Source: Bordetella genomosp. 9
GTDB taxonomy: Bacteria; Pseudomonadota; Gammaproteobacteria; Burkholderiales; Burkholderiaceae_B
Direction: 5' to 3'
Assembly: GCF_002261425.1 (NCBI RefSeq)
Contig: NZ_NEVJ01000003.1
Span: 1,922,001 to 1,986,000 of the forward strand
DNA: 64,000 bases
In this document: in pieces, positions 36,281-45,398 of the stretch
How the letters are laid out: the number at the start of each line of letters is the position of its first letter
Numbering within the stretch: the first letter of the stretch is position 1
Made by a program: the position numbers and the translations under genes
Notes under the pieces: generated by a model
The model's database searches: none
What the model was told of the DNA's origin: nothing
What the model saw: only the letters and a program-made list of their open reading frames with translations

Positions 36281-37294
36281 CTATAACTTCGCGCGCAGAA
36301 AATCGAGGATATCCTGTTCGATCTGGCGATGGATCGCGGCCCGATCGACACCGGGCGCATCCTGGCAGATCATCGGCGCTTCGGCCGCGATCGCGGCCGG
36401 GCATGGGTCGACGAACACGAAATGATTGCCAGGCACGACGTGGACCGCCGGCACGGCGGGCAGGCCCGATGCGATGGCGAGCGAATTTCTTGCCGAAGCG
36501 AGATAGCTATCGTCCCGCGGCCGAAAGAGCAGCGTCGGGACGCGCACCGCGGAGAGTCCCGGCGCATCGAACATCATGGCCAACGGGTCCATCAGCACCA
36601 GCGCTTTCAGGCGGTGGTCGACGGGCGGCCGCCACGCGGCCAATTCCGGTGGTATGGCCGCGCCCGCCTGCACGCCTGGCGTGGCATCGGCAGGTTTGCG
36701 ACGCGGGCAGGATCCCGGGTCATCGTGCTCCCCGCAGTAGGCGCTGGCATACGCAAAATCAGGCTTGGCGCCGGCCAGGATCAAGGCGGTATAACCACCG
36801 GCCGAATACCCGACCATGCCTATCCGGCCGGCATCCGCACTTGCCGACAGACGCGGATCCGCCAGGACGGCATCAAGCGCGGCCTCCGCCTGCCGGGGGC
36901 GATCGATCAGGATCCGGGCTTGTGTCGGCGCCGGCGGATGGCCCGACGCGTCGCCGACGTGCGTCGGCAGGATCGCGATGAACCCCGCATGCGCCAGAGC
37001 GGTAGCCAGCTCACGATGGCTGAAGGGGCCCCCGCCCTTGCCGTGCGAGATCAGGACGACCGGGAATCGATGGTCCGGCACAGGCGGCGCATTTCGCGTC
37101 GCCCGTATGGTGAACGGGCCCGCTTGCCATGGAACCTCGGGCGCGTTCGTCGGGTAGAAGACGACCGTATCAAAGGAAGCGGCCTCGTCCTTGACCGTCA
37201 AACGAATCAGTCCCGCATTGAAGCTGGGCGAAGGCGCGGCCAATGCGCCGCCTGCCCCCACGATGGTCATCACCAACGCCGCAATCCACCGCAT
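36281..37294 (-). CDS. Secreted alpha/beta hydrolase (dienelactone/PAF-acetylhydrolase type)
   Basis: 337 residues with a signal peptide (MRWIAALVMTIVGAGGALAA). The nucleophile elbow is GYSAGG (Ser164), the oxyanion segment VVLISHGKGG is at ~79-88, and the catalytic His probably lies in VPGNHFVFVDP. Two cysteine pairs (CGEHDDPGSC; CPAAIAAEAPMIC) suit a periplasmic enzyme. The esterase substrate is unknown. It converges on the YnfA gene with 17 bp between. Confidence 0.87.
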   Translation of the reverse strand: MRWIAALVMTIVGAGGALAAPSPSFNAGLIRLTVKDEAASFDTVVFYPTNAPEVPWQAGPFTIRATRNAPPVPDHRFPVVLISHGKGGGPFSHRELATALAHAGFIAILPTHVGDASGHPPAPTQARILIDRPRQAEAALDAVLADPRLSASADAGRIGMVGYSAGGYTALILAGAKPDFAYASAYCGEHDDPGSCPRRKPADATPGVQAGAAIPPELAAWRPPVDHRLKALVLMDPLAMMFDAPGLSAVRVPTLLFRPRDDSYLASARNSLAIASGLPAVPAVHVVPGNHFVFVDPCPAAIAAEAPMICQDAPGVDRAAIHRQIEQDILDFLRAKL

Positions 37295-37419
37295 GTACCT
37301 GCTCCTGCTCAGCCTGAATCGAGCGGCGACGATATCAGTTCCTGATTACAACTTCCCTAAGCAAAGAGCCATGCCCACTCGCTCGCGACACGCTGGATGC
37401 AGGTCACCACGCGTCGCCT

Positions 37420-38325
37420 TCACACCTTGCCCAGTCTCTGGACGACCATGTCATACAGCGTCTGTGCCGCCGCGGACAAGGGGCTCTCCTGCCGCCGGAC
37501 GATATAGATCTGCCGCTCCAGGCCGGGCACGGTGATCGGGCGGATGACCAGGCCCGGCTTCTGGAACTGGTACAGGGTGAAGGTGGGCACGACGCTGATG
37601 CCCAGGCCGGCTTCGATCATGCCGGTGACGGTGGCGAGCTGTTCGACTTCGAGCAGCGTTTTCACCGACTGCGGATACAGGACGGCTTCGATGCTCTGGC
37701 GCACGCTGCTGTTGCGGACCAGGTGGATGAAGGGCCAGGGGACCAGCTTTTTCAAGGTCAGGCGCGGCTCCTTGGCGAGCGGATGATCTTCGCGGCAGAC
37801 CAGATGGAAGGTGTCGCTGCACAGCGCCTGCGCATGAAGCTCGGCGGGGTCGGTCGGCCGGGTGCCGCGCGACGCCAGCGCGAAATCCGCCTGGCCGCCA
37901 CGCACCAGCTCTATGCAGGGGTCGGACAGCACGTCCGACAATTGCAGCTCCACATTGGGGTGCTGCGTGTGGAAATCACTCAGGATGGACGGCAGCCAGC
38001 CCGCCGCCAGCGATGGCAGGGCCGCGATGTGGACGCGGCCGCTGCGGAGCTGGACGCGATCGGCGACATGGGCCATCGCATTGCCGATGTCGGCCAGCAG
38101 TTGGCGCGCAAGCGGCTCGAATGTCCGCCCTTCCGGCGTCAGGGTGACCCGCCGCGTGCTGCGGTCGAACAGGCGCGCGCCCATGGATTCTTCCAGGGCC
38201 CGGATCAGCGCGCTGAAGGCCGGCTGGGACAGGTGGCAGGCCTGGGCGGCCTTGGTGAAATGGCACAGGTCGGCCAGCATCAGGAAGGCGCGCAGTTGGC
38301 GGGAAGAGAGGTCGGGCGTGCGCAT
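37420..38325 (-). CDS. LysR-family transcriptional regulator
   Basis: 301 residues. The DNA-binding region is clear (MLADLCHFTKAAQACHLS then QPAFSALIRALEESMG, ~16-50) with the effector domain after ~90. It is divergent from the AtuA-type gene pair starting at 38490, and an ATTAAT-N11-ATTAAT box lies 3 bp upstream of its start. This strongly suggests it controls that pair and itself. The inducer is unknown. Confidence 0.95.
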   Translation of the reverse strand: MRTPDLSSRQLRAFLMLADLCHFTKAAQACHLSQPAFSALIRALEESMGARLFDRSTRRVTLTPEGRTFEPLARQLLADIGNAMAHVADRVQLRSGRVHIAALPSLAAGWLPSILSDFHTQHPNVELQLSDVLSDPCIELVRGGQADFALASRGTRPTDPAELHAQALCSDTFHLVCREDHPLAKEPRLTLKKLVPWPFIHLVRNSSVRQSIEAVLYPQSVKTLLEVEQLATVTGMIEAGLGISVVPTFTLYQFQKPGLVIRPITVPGLERQIYIVRRQESPLSAAAQTLYDMVVQRLGKV

Positions 38326-38327
38326 TT

Positions 38328-38350
38328 ATTAATATGAACTTCGGATTAAT
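38328..38350. promoter_or_regulatory. LysR box ATTAAT-N11-ATTAAT
   Basis: Two self-complementary ATTAAT arms are separated by exactly 11 bases, the textbook T-N11-A LysR layout. It sits between the divergent LysR and AtuA-type genes. Confidence 0.7.
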
Positions 38351-38368
38351 CTATCCGTAATTTCAATT

Positions 38369-38396
38369 TTGCTTATTGTAGTCCGCTTCCTATACT
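38369..38396 (+). promoter_or_regulatory. Sigma70-like promoter of the AtuA-type operon
   Basis: TTGCTT at 38369-38374 and TATACT at 38391-38396 are 16 bp apart, about 95 bp ahead of the GTG start. An 8-bp inverted repeat (GAGCTGCC at 38416-38423, GGCAGCTC at 38453-38460) lies in the leader. Confidence 0.55.
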
Positions 38397-38489
38397 GACC
38401 CGCCCAAGGTCTCGTGAGCTGCCCGTCCGTTCGATGGCGGGCTCGGGGGCCCGGCAGCTCAGTCTGTCAGACGCAACCAAGAGAACGTC

Positions 38490-39869
38490 GTGACGCAACC
38501 TATTCCGCCCCTCCTGGTCGGCTGCGCCGCCGGCTTTTCCGGCGACCGCACCGATGCCGCCGGCCCGGTGGTCGATACCCTGGTCGCAAGGCTGGACGGC
38601 AAGCCGGGCGCGGGGCGCGCCTTCCTGATTTTCGAAACGCTGGCCGAGCGCACGCTGGCCCTGGCGCAGCTGCGCAAGCGCGCCGACCCGGACGCCGGCT
38701 ATGAACCGCTGCTGGACGACATGCTGAGGCCGGTGCTGACCCGTTGCCTGCGGCACGACATCCGCATCGTCAGCAACTTCGGCGCGGCCAACCCGCGCGG
38801 CGCGGCGCGGCATATCGCGCGCATGGCGGCCGAACTGGGCCTGCCCGCACCGCGCATCGCGGTGGTGTATGGCGACGACGTATCGGGCGAACGGCATGCC
38901 GGCCTGTTGGCCGAGCGCCTGGGCGCCGATTTCGATGCCAGCCGCGTCGTCAGCGCGAATGCCTATCTGGGCGCGGAGCCGATCCGCGCGGCCCTGGATG
39001 CCGGCGCGCAGATCGTGGTCTGCGGTCGCGTGGCCGACCCGTCGCTGACCGTGGGCCCGGCCATGTCGTATTACGGCTGGCAGGCCGATGACTGGGACAG
39101 GCTGGGCAAGGCCACGATGGCCGGGCACCTGCTCGAATGCGGCTCGCAGGTGTGCGGAGGCTACTACGCCGATCCCGGCTACAAGGATGTGCCCGACCTG
39201 GCGCATGTCGGCTTTCCCATCGCGGAAATAGACGCCCAGGGCGACTGCACCATCGGCAAGGCTGACCGCACTGGCGGCCGTGTCGACGAAGACACGGTCA
39301 AGGAACAGCTGCTTTATGAAGTGCACGATCCGTCGGCCTACCTGACGCCGGACGTCGTCGCCGATATCGGCGAAGCCGAGATCGGCGCGGTCGGGCCGGA
39401 TAGCGTCCGGCTGCGCGGGGTGCGGGGCCATGCCAGGCCGGTCGATTACAAGGTGAACGTGTGCCTTGAAGGCGGCTGGCTGGCCGAAGGAGAGATCTCC
39501 TACGCCGGCCCCCGCGCCGAGGCCCGCGCCCGCCTGGCCGCCGACGTGCTGCGCCAGCGCCTGCCGGACCTGCATCTACGGGTCGACCTGATCGGGCGGC
39601 TGAGTGTCTTCGGCGATGACGATGGAACGCTGCTGGCCGCCACGGCGCTGGGCGGCAGCGATGACATACGGCTGCGCGTGGCCGCCCATGCGCCGGACCT
39701 GGCGGGGGCGCAACGCCTGACCCGTGAAGTCACCGCGCTCTATTGCTGCGGACCCGCGGGGGGTGGCGGCGTGCGGACCGCGCTGACGCCCAGGTTGAAC
39801 ACCGTATCCTGCCTGCTTCCGCGCGATGCCGTGCCGACCGGTTTCGAAATGGTGACTGGCGATGAATGA
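38490..39869 (+). CDS. AtuA-family acyclic terpene utilisation-type protein (DUF1446)
   Basis: 459 residues from a GTG. The AtuA family is recognised from VGCAAGFSGDRTDAA, IVSNFGAANPRGAARHI, VVCGRVADPSLTVGPAMSYYGW and GHLLECGSQVCGGYYADPGYKDVPDL. In Pseudomonas, AtuA belongs to citronellol/geraniol breakdown, but most homologues sit in organic-acid clusters and the reaction is not established. It overlaps the next gene by 8 bp, which encodes the small partner often fused or adjacent to it. Confidence 0.9.
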   Translation: MTQPIPPLLVGCAAGFSGDRTDAAGPVVDTLVARLDGKPGAGRAFLIFETLAERTLALAQLRKRADPDAGYEPLLDDMLRPVLTRCLRHDIRIVSNFGAANPRGAARHIARMAAELGLPAPRIAVVYGDDVSGERHAGLLAERLGADFDASRVVSANAYLGAEPIRAALDAGAQIVVCGRVADPSLTVGPAMSYYGWQADDWDRLGKATMAGHLLECGSQVCGGYYADPGYKDVPDLAHVGFPIAEIDAQGDCTIGKADRTGGRVDEDTVKEQLLYEVHDPSAYLTPDVVADIGEAEIGAVGPDSVRLRGVRGHARPVDYKVNVCLEGGWLAEGEISYAGPRAEARARLAADVLRQRLPDLHLRVDLIGRLSVFGDDDGTLLAATALGGSDDIRLRVAAHAPDLAGAQRLTREVTALYCCGPAGGGGVRTALTPRLNTVSCLLPRDAVPTGFEMVTGDE

Positions 39870-40218
39870 TCTGATCGTGCCGCTGTATCGCGCGGCCCAC
39901 GCGCGCACCGGTGACAAGGGCGACCGTTCCAACATCAGCGTCATCGCATGGGACCCCGCCTTCTACGAATTGCTGGTCGCGCAGGTGACGCCGGAAATCG
40001 TGGCGGCACGGTTCGCGCACCGCAGTCCCACCGGCGTACAGCGATATCTGTTGCCACGCCTGCACGCGATGAACTTCGTGCTGGACGGCGTACTGGACGG
40101 CGGCGTGAACGATGCGCTGAACCTGGATACGCACGGCAAGACGCTGTCCTATCTGCTGCTGCAGATCGAGATACGCCTACCGGCTCGCCTGGAAGGCCTG
40201 CTGGCGGGGCCGCGCTGA
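39862..40218 (+). CDS. AtuA-associated ferredoxin-fold-like domain protein
   Basis: 118 residues. The opening MNDLIVPLYRAAHARTGDKGDRSNISVIAWDP is the conserved signature of the small domain that follows or is fused to AtuA-type proteins (GDKGDRSNISV). It ends with LNLDTHGKTLSYLLLQIEI. The ATG overlaps the end of the larger gene, so both are probably subunits of one complex. No iron-sulfur cysteines are present despite the fold name. Confidence 0.88.
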   Translation: MNDLIVPLYRAAHARTGDKGDRSNISVIAWDPAFYELLVAQVTPEIVAARFAHRSPTGVQRYLLPRLHAMNFVLDGVLDGGVNDALNLDTHGKTLSYLLLQIEIRLPARLEGLLAGPR

Positions 40219-40246
40219 CGCCAGGCCACGCGCACCGCCGCGTGGC

Positions 40247-41200
40247 TCAATGGCTCTCGTAGACCAGGATCGCCGCGGCCAGGTCTTCGGCCGCGGTGCC
40301 GACCGATTTGAATACGGTGATTTCTTCCGCCGTCCGGCGTCCCGGATGCTCGCGGCGGCACAAGGTTTCCAGCGTGGCCTGCAGCTTGCCCGGGTCGAAG
40401 CGGCCGGCCTTGATCGGCGACAGCAGGTCGCCGGACTTTTCCAGCGCTTCGGTCGTATCCACGAACACCGAGGTATCGGCGAAGGTGTCGTCATCGGCCT
40501 CGCGCATGGTCGGCTGGAAGCTGCCGATCAGATCGACGTGCGTGCCGGGCCGCAGCCAGGCGCGGCGTACCAGCGGCGTGCGCGACAGCGTGGCGCAGCT
40601 GACCATGTCCGCCTCGCGCACCGCCTGTTCGAGATCGGTCGCGGCACGGGCCGCGTAGCCCTGCTCCCGCAGGCGCGCGGCCAGGGCCTCCGCTTTTTCG
40701 GGCTTGAGGTTCCATACCGCCACATCCGCCAGATCACGCACCGCCGCGTAGGCGGGCGCCAGCGCGCTCGCCACGTTGCCCGCACCCACGATGACCAGGC
40801 GCCTGGCGTCCGGGCGCGCCAGGAAGGACGCGGCCAGGGCGGACGCGCCGGCAGTACGCCGGACGGTGATCTGGTCGCCATCGATGATGGCCAGCGGCCG
40901 ACCGGTGCGGGCATCGCTGAGCGTGTACGACGAGTACAGGCCCGGGGCACCCTGCTTGGCGTTCTCCGGATATATCGTCACCTGCTTGACGCCCAGGTAG
41001 CGGCCTTCCTGCCATGCGGGCATCAACAGCAGCGTATCGGGGGCTTCGGGACGGTCGCCGATGAAGTGGGTGTGCCGGCGCGGCACCACGCAGCCTTCCT
41101 CGAACATTTTGGCCAAGGCAGGGATCAGGGCGGGAAAGGACAGGCGGTCCGCCGTCGATGCGGGGTCGAAGAATTTCATGGGCGACTTATCGGGGTTCAT
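40247..41200 (-). CDS. OCD-family protein, likely delta1-pyrroline-2-carboxylate reductase
   Basis: 317 residues (ATG at 41179 is an alternative start). The ornithine cyclodeaminase/mu-crystallin fold is seen as GVKQVTIYPENAKQG, DGDQITVRRTAGASALAA and the NAD(P) loop IVGAGNVASALAP. A reductase rather than a cyclodeaminase is inferred because the adjacent gene encodes a trans-3-hydroxy-L-proline dehydratase whose product is delta1-pyrroline-2-carboxylate. In that pathway this enzyme makes L-proline. No biochemical residue seen here settles it. Confidence 0.8.
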   Translation of the reverse strand: MNPDKSPMKFFDPASTADRLSFPALIPALAKMFEEGCVVPRRHTHFIGDRPEAPDTLLLMPAWQEGRYLGVKQVTIYPENAKQGAPGLYSSYTLSDARTGRPLAIIDGDQITVRRTAGASALAASFLARPDARRLVIVGAGNVASALAPAYAAVRDLADVAVWNLKPEKAEALAARLREQGYAARAATDLEQAVREADMVSCATLSRTPLVRRAWLRPGTHVDLIGSFQPTMREADDDTFADTSVFVDTTEALEKSGDLLSPIKAGRFDPGKLQATLETLCRREHPGRRTAEEITVFKSVGTAAEDLAAAILVYESH

Positions 41201-41318
41201 GCGCAGGGTTCATGATTCGCAGGGTTCAGGGTTCGATTGAAGCATCAGGCCGCGCCGAGTTCGCGCGCCCGCCGCAGCGCGGCCTGCACCGCGTCGTTCA
41301 CCAGGGCGCGCAAACCGG

Positions 41319-42311
41319 TTACCGTACCAGAAAGCCGTTCTTCAAGGGGTCGCGGGCATCCAGCACCCAGCTCGCATAGCCGTAGATGCTGGCGCGCCCG
41401 GACACTTCCGGCACGACCGCATCATAGTCGCCGACCCGCGTGCGCGTCAGCGCCCGGCCTCGCATGACAGTGCCGATCACCGATTCGTTGACGAAATCCT
41501 CGCCCATCTGAAGCGAGCCCCTGGCCACCAACTGGGCAATGCGGCCCGCGGTGCCGGAGCCGGTCGGGGAGCGGTCCACCTGGCGATCCGCGAAGATGCA
41601 GCAATTGGACTGGGTCGATCCCGCATGGCGGGGCGCACCGCTGATGATGGTGCCGTAGATGTGATTCAGCTCGGGGATGAACGGGTGCACGACGGGATAG
41701 GCCTGGTTGGCGGCGGCCTTCACTTCGGCGCCGAAACGGATCAGCTTTTCGATGCCCGACTCGGCGACCGTCAGGCCGTGGTCCGCGCCGTCGGTGTAGA
41801 AGTAGAACGCGCCACCGAACGCAATGTCGCCGACGACGCGGCCATAGGTAGGGGTCGTCACCGCCACGTCGCGCATCACCAGGAAGGACGGCACGTTGAC
41901 GAAGCGCACGTCGCCCGCATGTTCGCCGTCCCATTCCACATGCGCTTCGATGAAGCCGCATGGCGCATCGATGCCGACCCGGGTTTCCGGCTGCGTCCGC
42001 GCCACCCAGCCCAGCTCGACCGCCGCGGTGGCCAAGGCGATGACGCCATGACCGCAATGGTCGCTATAGCCCTCGTTGTGCACGAAGATCACGCCGAAAT
42101 CGGCCTCGGGTGTGACTGGGTCGGTCAGATACCCCGCATACATGTCCGCATGGCCGCGCGGCTCGAAGATCAGCGCGGTGCGGACGTCATCGAGGTTTTC
42201 CTTGATCCAGGCCCGCCGCTGCACGATGGATGCGCCGGGAAACCTGGGCAGGCCGCTGGTGACGATGCGGAAAGGTTCGCCCCCGGTGTGGACTTCCACG
42301 GTATTGATCAT
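41319..42311 (-). CDS. Trans-3-hydroxy-L-proline dehydratase (proline racemase superfamily)
   Basis: 330 residues from ATG 42311, which has AGGA upstream. The superfamily uses two acid/base residues. Here they are Cys86 (SDHCGHGVIAL) and Thr250 (DRSPTGSGTAG). Cys/Cys marks racemases and 4-hydroxyproline epimerases, while Cys/Thr is the pattern of 3-hydroxyproline dehydratases, so dehydration of trans-3-hydroxy-L-proline is the best call. It sits 118 bp upstream of the OCD-family gene on the same strand. Confidence 0.85.
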   Translation of the reverse strand: MINTVEVHTGGEPFRIVTSGLPRFPGASIVQRRAWIKENLDDVRTALIFEPRGHADMYAGYLTDPVTPEADFGVIFVHNEGYSDHCGHGVIALATAAVELGWVARTQPETRVGIDAPCGFIEAHVEWDGEHAGDVRFVNVPSFLVMRDVAVTTPTYGRVVGDIAFGGAFYFYTDGADHGLTVAESGIEKLIRFGAEVKAAANQAYPVVHPFIPELNHIYGTIISGAPRHAGSTQSNCCIFADRQVDRSPTGSGTAGRIAQLVARGSLQMGEDFVNESVIGTVMRGRALTRTRVGDYDAVVPEVSGRASIYGYASWVLDARDPLKNGFLVR

Positions 42312-42460
42312 CCGTTCCTGGCGCATTGCTGGGGTCTCATCGGCAAATGTGTATCGGCATCGCGGAAGCAATCGCCACGACTGAAGAGCTTTCAGCTATT
42401 ATCCGCCCACTATAATTCAACAATCGTTGAATCTAGATCGAGAGCCGCAGTCATCTCCCC

Positions 42461-42769
42461 ATGAAAGAAGACCAAGCCGTCGCCTCCCTGGCCGCCCTTG
42501 CCCACGTCCAGCGTCTGCGGGTTTTCAGGTCCCTGGTCGTGGCGGGCCAGGGCGGCCTGACGCCCAGCGTCCTGGCGGAACAGTTGGGCGTCGCGCGCAA
42601 CGCCCTGTCGTTTCACCTGAAAGCGCTGACGCATGCGGGCATGGTCAAGGTGGAACAGCAGGGCCGCAACCTGATCTACCGCGCCGACTACGCGAACATG
42701 GACGCCCTGATGGGATACCTGACCGAACACTGCTGCCAGGGTGGCATGGGCCGAGAAACATGCGCCTGA
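42461..42769 (+). CDS. ArsR-family HTH regulator
   Basis: 102 residues. The winged helix spans LAALAHVQRLRVFRSLVVAG, LTPSVLAEQLGVARNALSFHLKALTHAGMVKVEQQGRNLIYR. The C-terminal Cys-Cys and final Cys (EHCCQGGMGRETC) could sense metal or metalloid, but the usual ELCVC motif in helix 3 is absent. It overlaps the MFS gene by 10 bp and probably controls it. Confidence 0.9.
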   Translation: MKEDQAVASLAALAHVQRLRVFRSLVVAGQGGLTPSVLAEQLGVARNALSFHLKALTHAGMVKVEQQGRNLIYRADYANMDALMGYLTEHCCQGGMGRETCA

Positions 42770-44004
42770 CCCGCCGTACCAGCGTCGTCGCGGCGCTCGG
42801 CACAACGCAGACCCTGGCGTGGGCGTCTTCGTATTACCTGCCGGCCATGCTCAGCGCGCCGATGGCGCGGGACCTGCACGTGGCGGAGCCGACGATTTTC
42901 GCGGCGTTTTCCTTCGCCCTGGTGATTTCCGCGCTGCTGGGGCCGCATTCCGGGCAGGCGATCGATCGCTGGGGCGGGCGGCCGGTGTTGATGGCGACGA
43001 ACGTGGTTTTCGCGCTGGGGCTGGCTTGCCTGGGCAGCGTGGAGTCGGCCGTGGGATTGTTCGCTGCCTGGGCGCTGCTGGGGGTGGGCATGGGCTGCGG
43101 GCTTTACGAGGCGGCGTTTTCCTCGTTGGTGCGGCTGTACGGGCAACATTCGCGCGGGGCGATCTCGGGGATTACCTTGATCGCGGGCTTCGCGAGCACG
43201 GTGGGGTGGCCGCTGACCCATTATCTGCAGGTGGAGTTCGGGTGGCGCGAGGCGTGCTACGCCTGGGCGGTGCTGCATCTGGTGCTGGCCTTGCCGCTGA
43301 ATTTTCTGTTGCCATCGCCGGGCGCGACGGCCATGGCGGCCAGACGCCCGTCGACGGCGCCCGCATCGCGATCGGCGCCGGCAGGGGTGCCGACAACCGC
43401 ACCCGCATCGGCATCGTCAAAGATACCGACACCAACACCGACGACGACGTGGGCCACCGTCGTCCTGGCGGCCGTGTTCGCCATCACATGGTTCATCAGT
43501 ACGGCGCTGGCCGCGCATCTGCCTCGCCTGCTCATGGCCGGCGGCGCCACGCTTGCTGTCGCGGTGGGGGCCGGGTCGCTGATGGGTCCGTCGCAGGTCG
43601 GCGCCCGCCTGCTGGAGTTTGGGCTGCTGCGCCGCGTGCACCCGCTGCTATCCGCGCGCCTGGCAACGGTGGCGCATCCAATCGGCGCCCTGCTGCTGCT
43701 GATGTTCGGCGCCCCGTTCGCCTCGGTGTTCGTCGTACTCCACGGCGCGGGCAACGGCATCCTGACCATCGCCAAGGGCACCCTGCCCCTGGTGCTGTTC
43801 GGCGCGCAGGGCTACGGCGCCCGGCAGGGCATGCTGATGGTGCCCGCGCGGATCACGCAGGCCCTGGCGCCCTGGCTGTTCGGCCTGTGCCTGGATCATT
43901 GGGGCGCCGGCGCGCTCTGGGTCTCGACGGCCCTGAGCCTGGCCGCCTTCGGCGCCCTGCTTTCCCTGAGCGCCGCCACGCGGCTCAACGCATCTGCAGG
44001 ATGA
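42760..44004 (+). CDS. MFS transporter, ArsR-linked
   Basis: 414 residues from ATG 42760, about 12 membrane segments. The motif-A-like loop GQAIDRWGGRPVLMATN lies near 57-73. The central loop between TM6 and TM7 is an unusual Ala/Pro/Ser/Thr-rich segment (~185-225). The start is set by overlap with the ArsR stop; the frame is open upstream but the sequence there is antisense-like. Its last 20 bp overlap the convergent cytochrome gene. Substrate unknown; export controlled by the ArsR protein is inferred. Confidence 0.88.
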   Translation: MRLTRRTSVVAALGTTQTLAWASSYYLPAMLSAPMARDLHVAEPTIFAAFSFALVISALLGPHSGQAIDRWGGRPVLMATNVVFALGLACLGSVESAVGLFAAWALLGVGMGCGLYEAAFSSLVRLYGQHSRGAISGITLIAGFASTVGWPLTHYLQVEFGWREACYAWAVLHLVLALPLNFLLPSPGATAMAARRPSTAPASRSAPAGVPTTAPASASSKIPTPTPTTTWATVVLAAVFAITWFISTALAAHLPRLLMAGGATLAVAVGAGSLMGPSQVGARLLEFGLLRRVHPLLSARLATVAHPIGALLLLMFGAPFASVFVVLHGAGNGILTIAKGTLPLVLFGAQGYGARQGMLMVPARITQALAPWLFGLCLDHWGAGALWVSTALSLAAFGALLSLSAATRLNASAG

Positions 44005-45364
44005 TCACATTGCTGCTGGCCGGATTGGTGCGGTCGCGCAGATCCTTGACCGCATCGGGCTTGACAGGGCCGCCCTTGTTGCCCCACGACGTGCGCACGA
44101 AGGTCAGCACGTCGGCGATCTCCCGGTCGCTGAGCTGATTGCGGAAAGGCGGCATGCGATAGGCATCCGGCACGCCGTTGGCGACGATGCGGCCCGAGCC
44201 GTTCAAGGTCACATTGATGCTGGAGGCGTCCTGCGTGGCCATGGATGACGCGGACCCGGCCAGCGGCGGTATCCATTCGCCCTGCCCCCGCCCATCGGCG
44301 CCGTGGCAGGCGCTGCAGCGCGCCATGAAGGTCTGCGCGCCCGGCACCCGCAGGCGCTCGCCCACGTCCAGCGACTTGTTCGAGGACGCGTCGTACTGCC
44401 AGGGCGCGCCATCCTTGCCCGGCGCGCCCGGCAGGGACTTCAGGTAATGGGCGACCGCCTTCAGGTCATCGTCGCTCATGAACTGCGTGGAGTTGTTGAT
44501 CACGTCCGTCATCGAACCGAACACCACCGCGTGCGCGTTGCGGCCTTGCTTCAGGAAGCGGAAAACGTCGTCCTCGCTCCAGCGGCCCAGGCCGGTGTTG
44601 CCGTCGCCGCGCAGGCTGGGGGCATACCAACCGTCCAGCAAGGCGCCCGCCAGGTAGCTCGAGCCGCTTTCGTCCAGCGCTTCTTCGTTGAACGCGACCC
44701 CGCGCGCCGTATGGCAACTGCCGCAGTGGCCGGCGCCCTGCACCAGGTAGGCGCCGCGATTCCACAGCGTACCGTCGTCGGCCGCGCCCTGTACGGGCTT
44801 GGGCCGATAGGTCCCGGGCTCGGTGAAGACCGCATTCCACAAGGCCAGCGGCCACCGCATATTCAAGGGGCTGGGGATGCTGCTGGGCCGGTTTTCCTGA
44901 TGCGCCGGGTGGACGCCATGCATGAAGTAGGCATACAACGCCCGCACGTCGTCGTCGTTCAGCTTCGCATACGACGGATAGGGCATGGCCGGGTAAAGGC
45001 GATGCCCATCCAGCGCGACGCCCTGGCGCAGGGCCCGGTCGAAATCCGCCAGGCTGTATGCGCCTATGCCCGTATCCTTGTCGGGCGTGATGTTGGTCGC
45101 GAAGATCGAACCCAGCGGCGTCGCCATCTCCAGGCCGCCGGCGAACGGCGCGCCGTTGGCGGTGCTGTGGCAGGCCACGCAATCGCTCAGCCGCGCGACA
45201 TATTCGCCCCGCTGTATCAACTGTGGCGACGCGGTATCCGCGTCCGCCACCCCATCGAAGGCGGACGCCGGCTTGCGTGTCACGAACCACGCAAGCGCCG
45301 CCGCCACGACCACACAGGCCAGCACGATGCCGGCCAGAACGCGCCCTACCCTGCTTTTTTTCAT
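43985..45364 (-). CDS. Membrane-anchored triheme cytochrome c
   Basis: 459 residues. An N-terminal hydrophobic anchor (residues 7-28) precedes three CxxCH haem sites: CVACH (62), CGSCH (214) and CSACH (350). The layout equals the cytochrome subunit of alcohol and aldehyde dehydrogenases of acetic acid bacteria, which passes electrons to quinone. It lies 34 bp after the molybdenum hydroxylase subunit, so it should be its electron acceptor in the periplasm. Each haem domain has a likely Met ligand further on. Confidence 0.93.
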   Translation of the reverse strand: MKKSRVGRVLAGIVLACVVVAAALAWFVTRKPASAFDGVADADTASPQLIQRGEYVARLSDCVACHSTANGAPFAGGLEMATPLGSIFATNITPDKDTGIGAYSLADFDRALRQGVALDGHRLYPAMPYPSYAKLNDDDVRALYAYFMHGVHPAHQENRPSSIPSPLNMRWPLALWNAVFTEPGTYRPKPVQGAADDGTLWNRGAYLVQGAGHCGSCHTARGVAFNEEALDESGSSYLAGALLDGWYAPSLRGDGNTGLGRWSEDDVFRFLKQGRNAHAVVFGSMTDVINNSTQFMSDDDLKAVAHYLKSLPGAPGKDGAPWQYDASSNKSLDVGERLRVPGAQTFMARCSACHGADGRGQGEWIPPLAGSASSMATQDASSINVTLNGSGRIVANGVPDAYRMPPFRNQLSDREIADVLTFVRTSWGNKGGPVKPDAVKDLRDRTNPASSNVIILQMR

Positions 45365-45398
45365 CTGTTGCACGATCCCGTGATCCGCCTGCTCAGGC

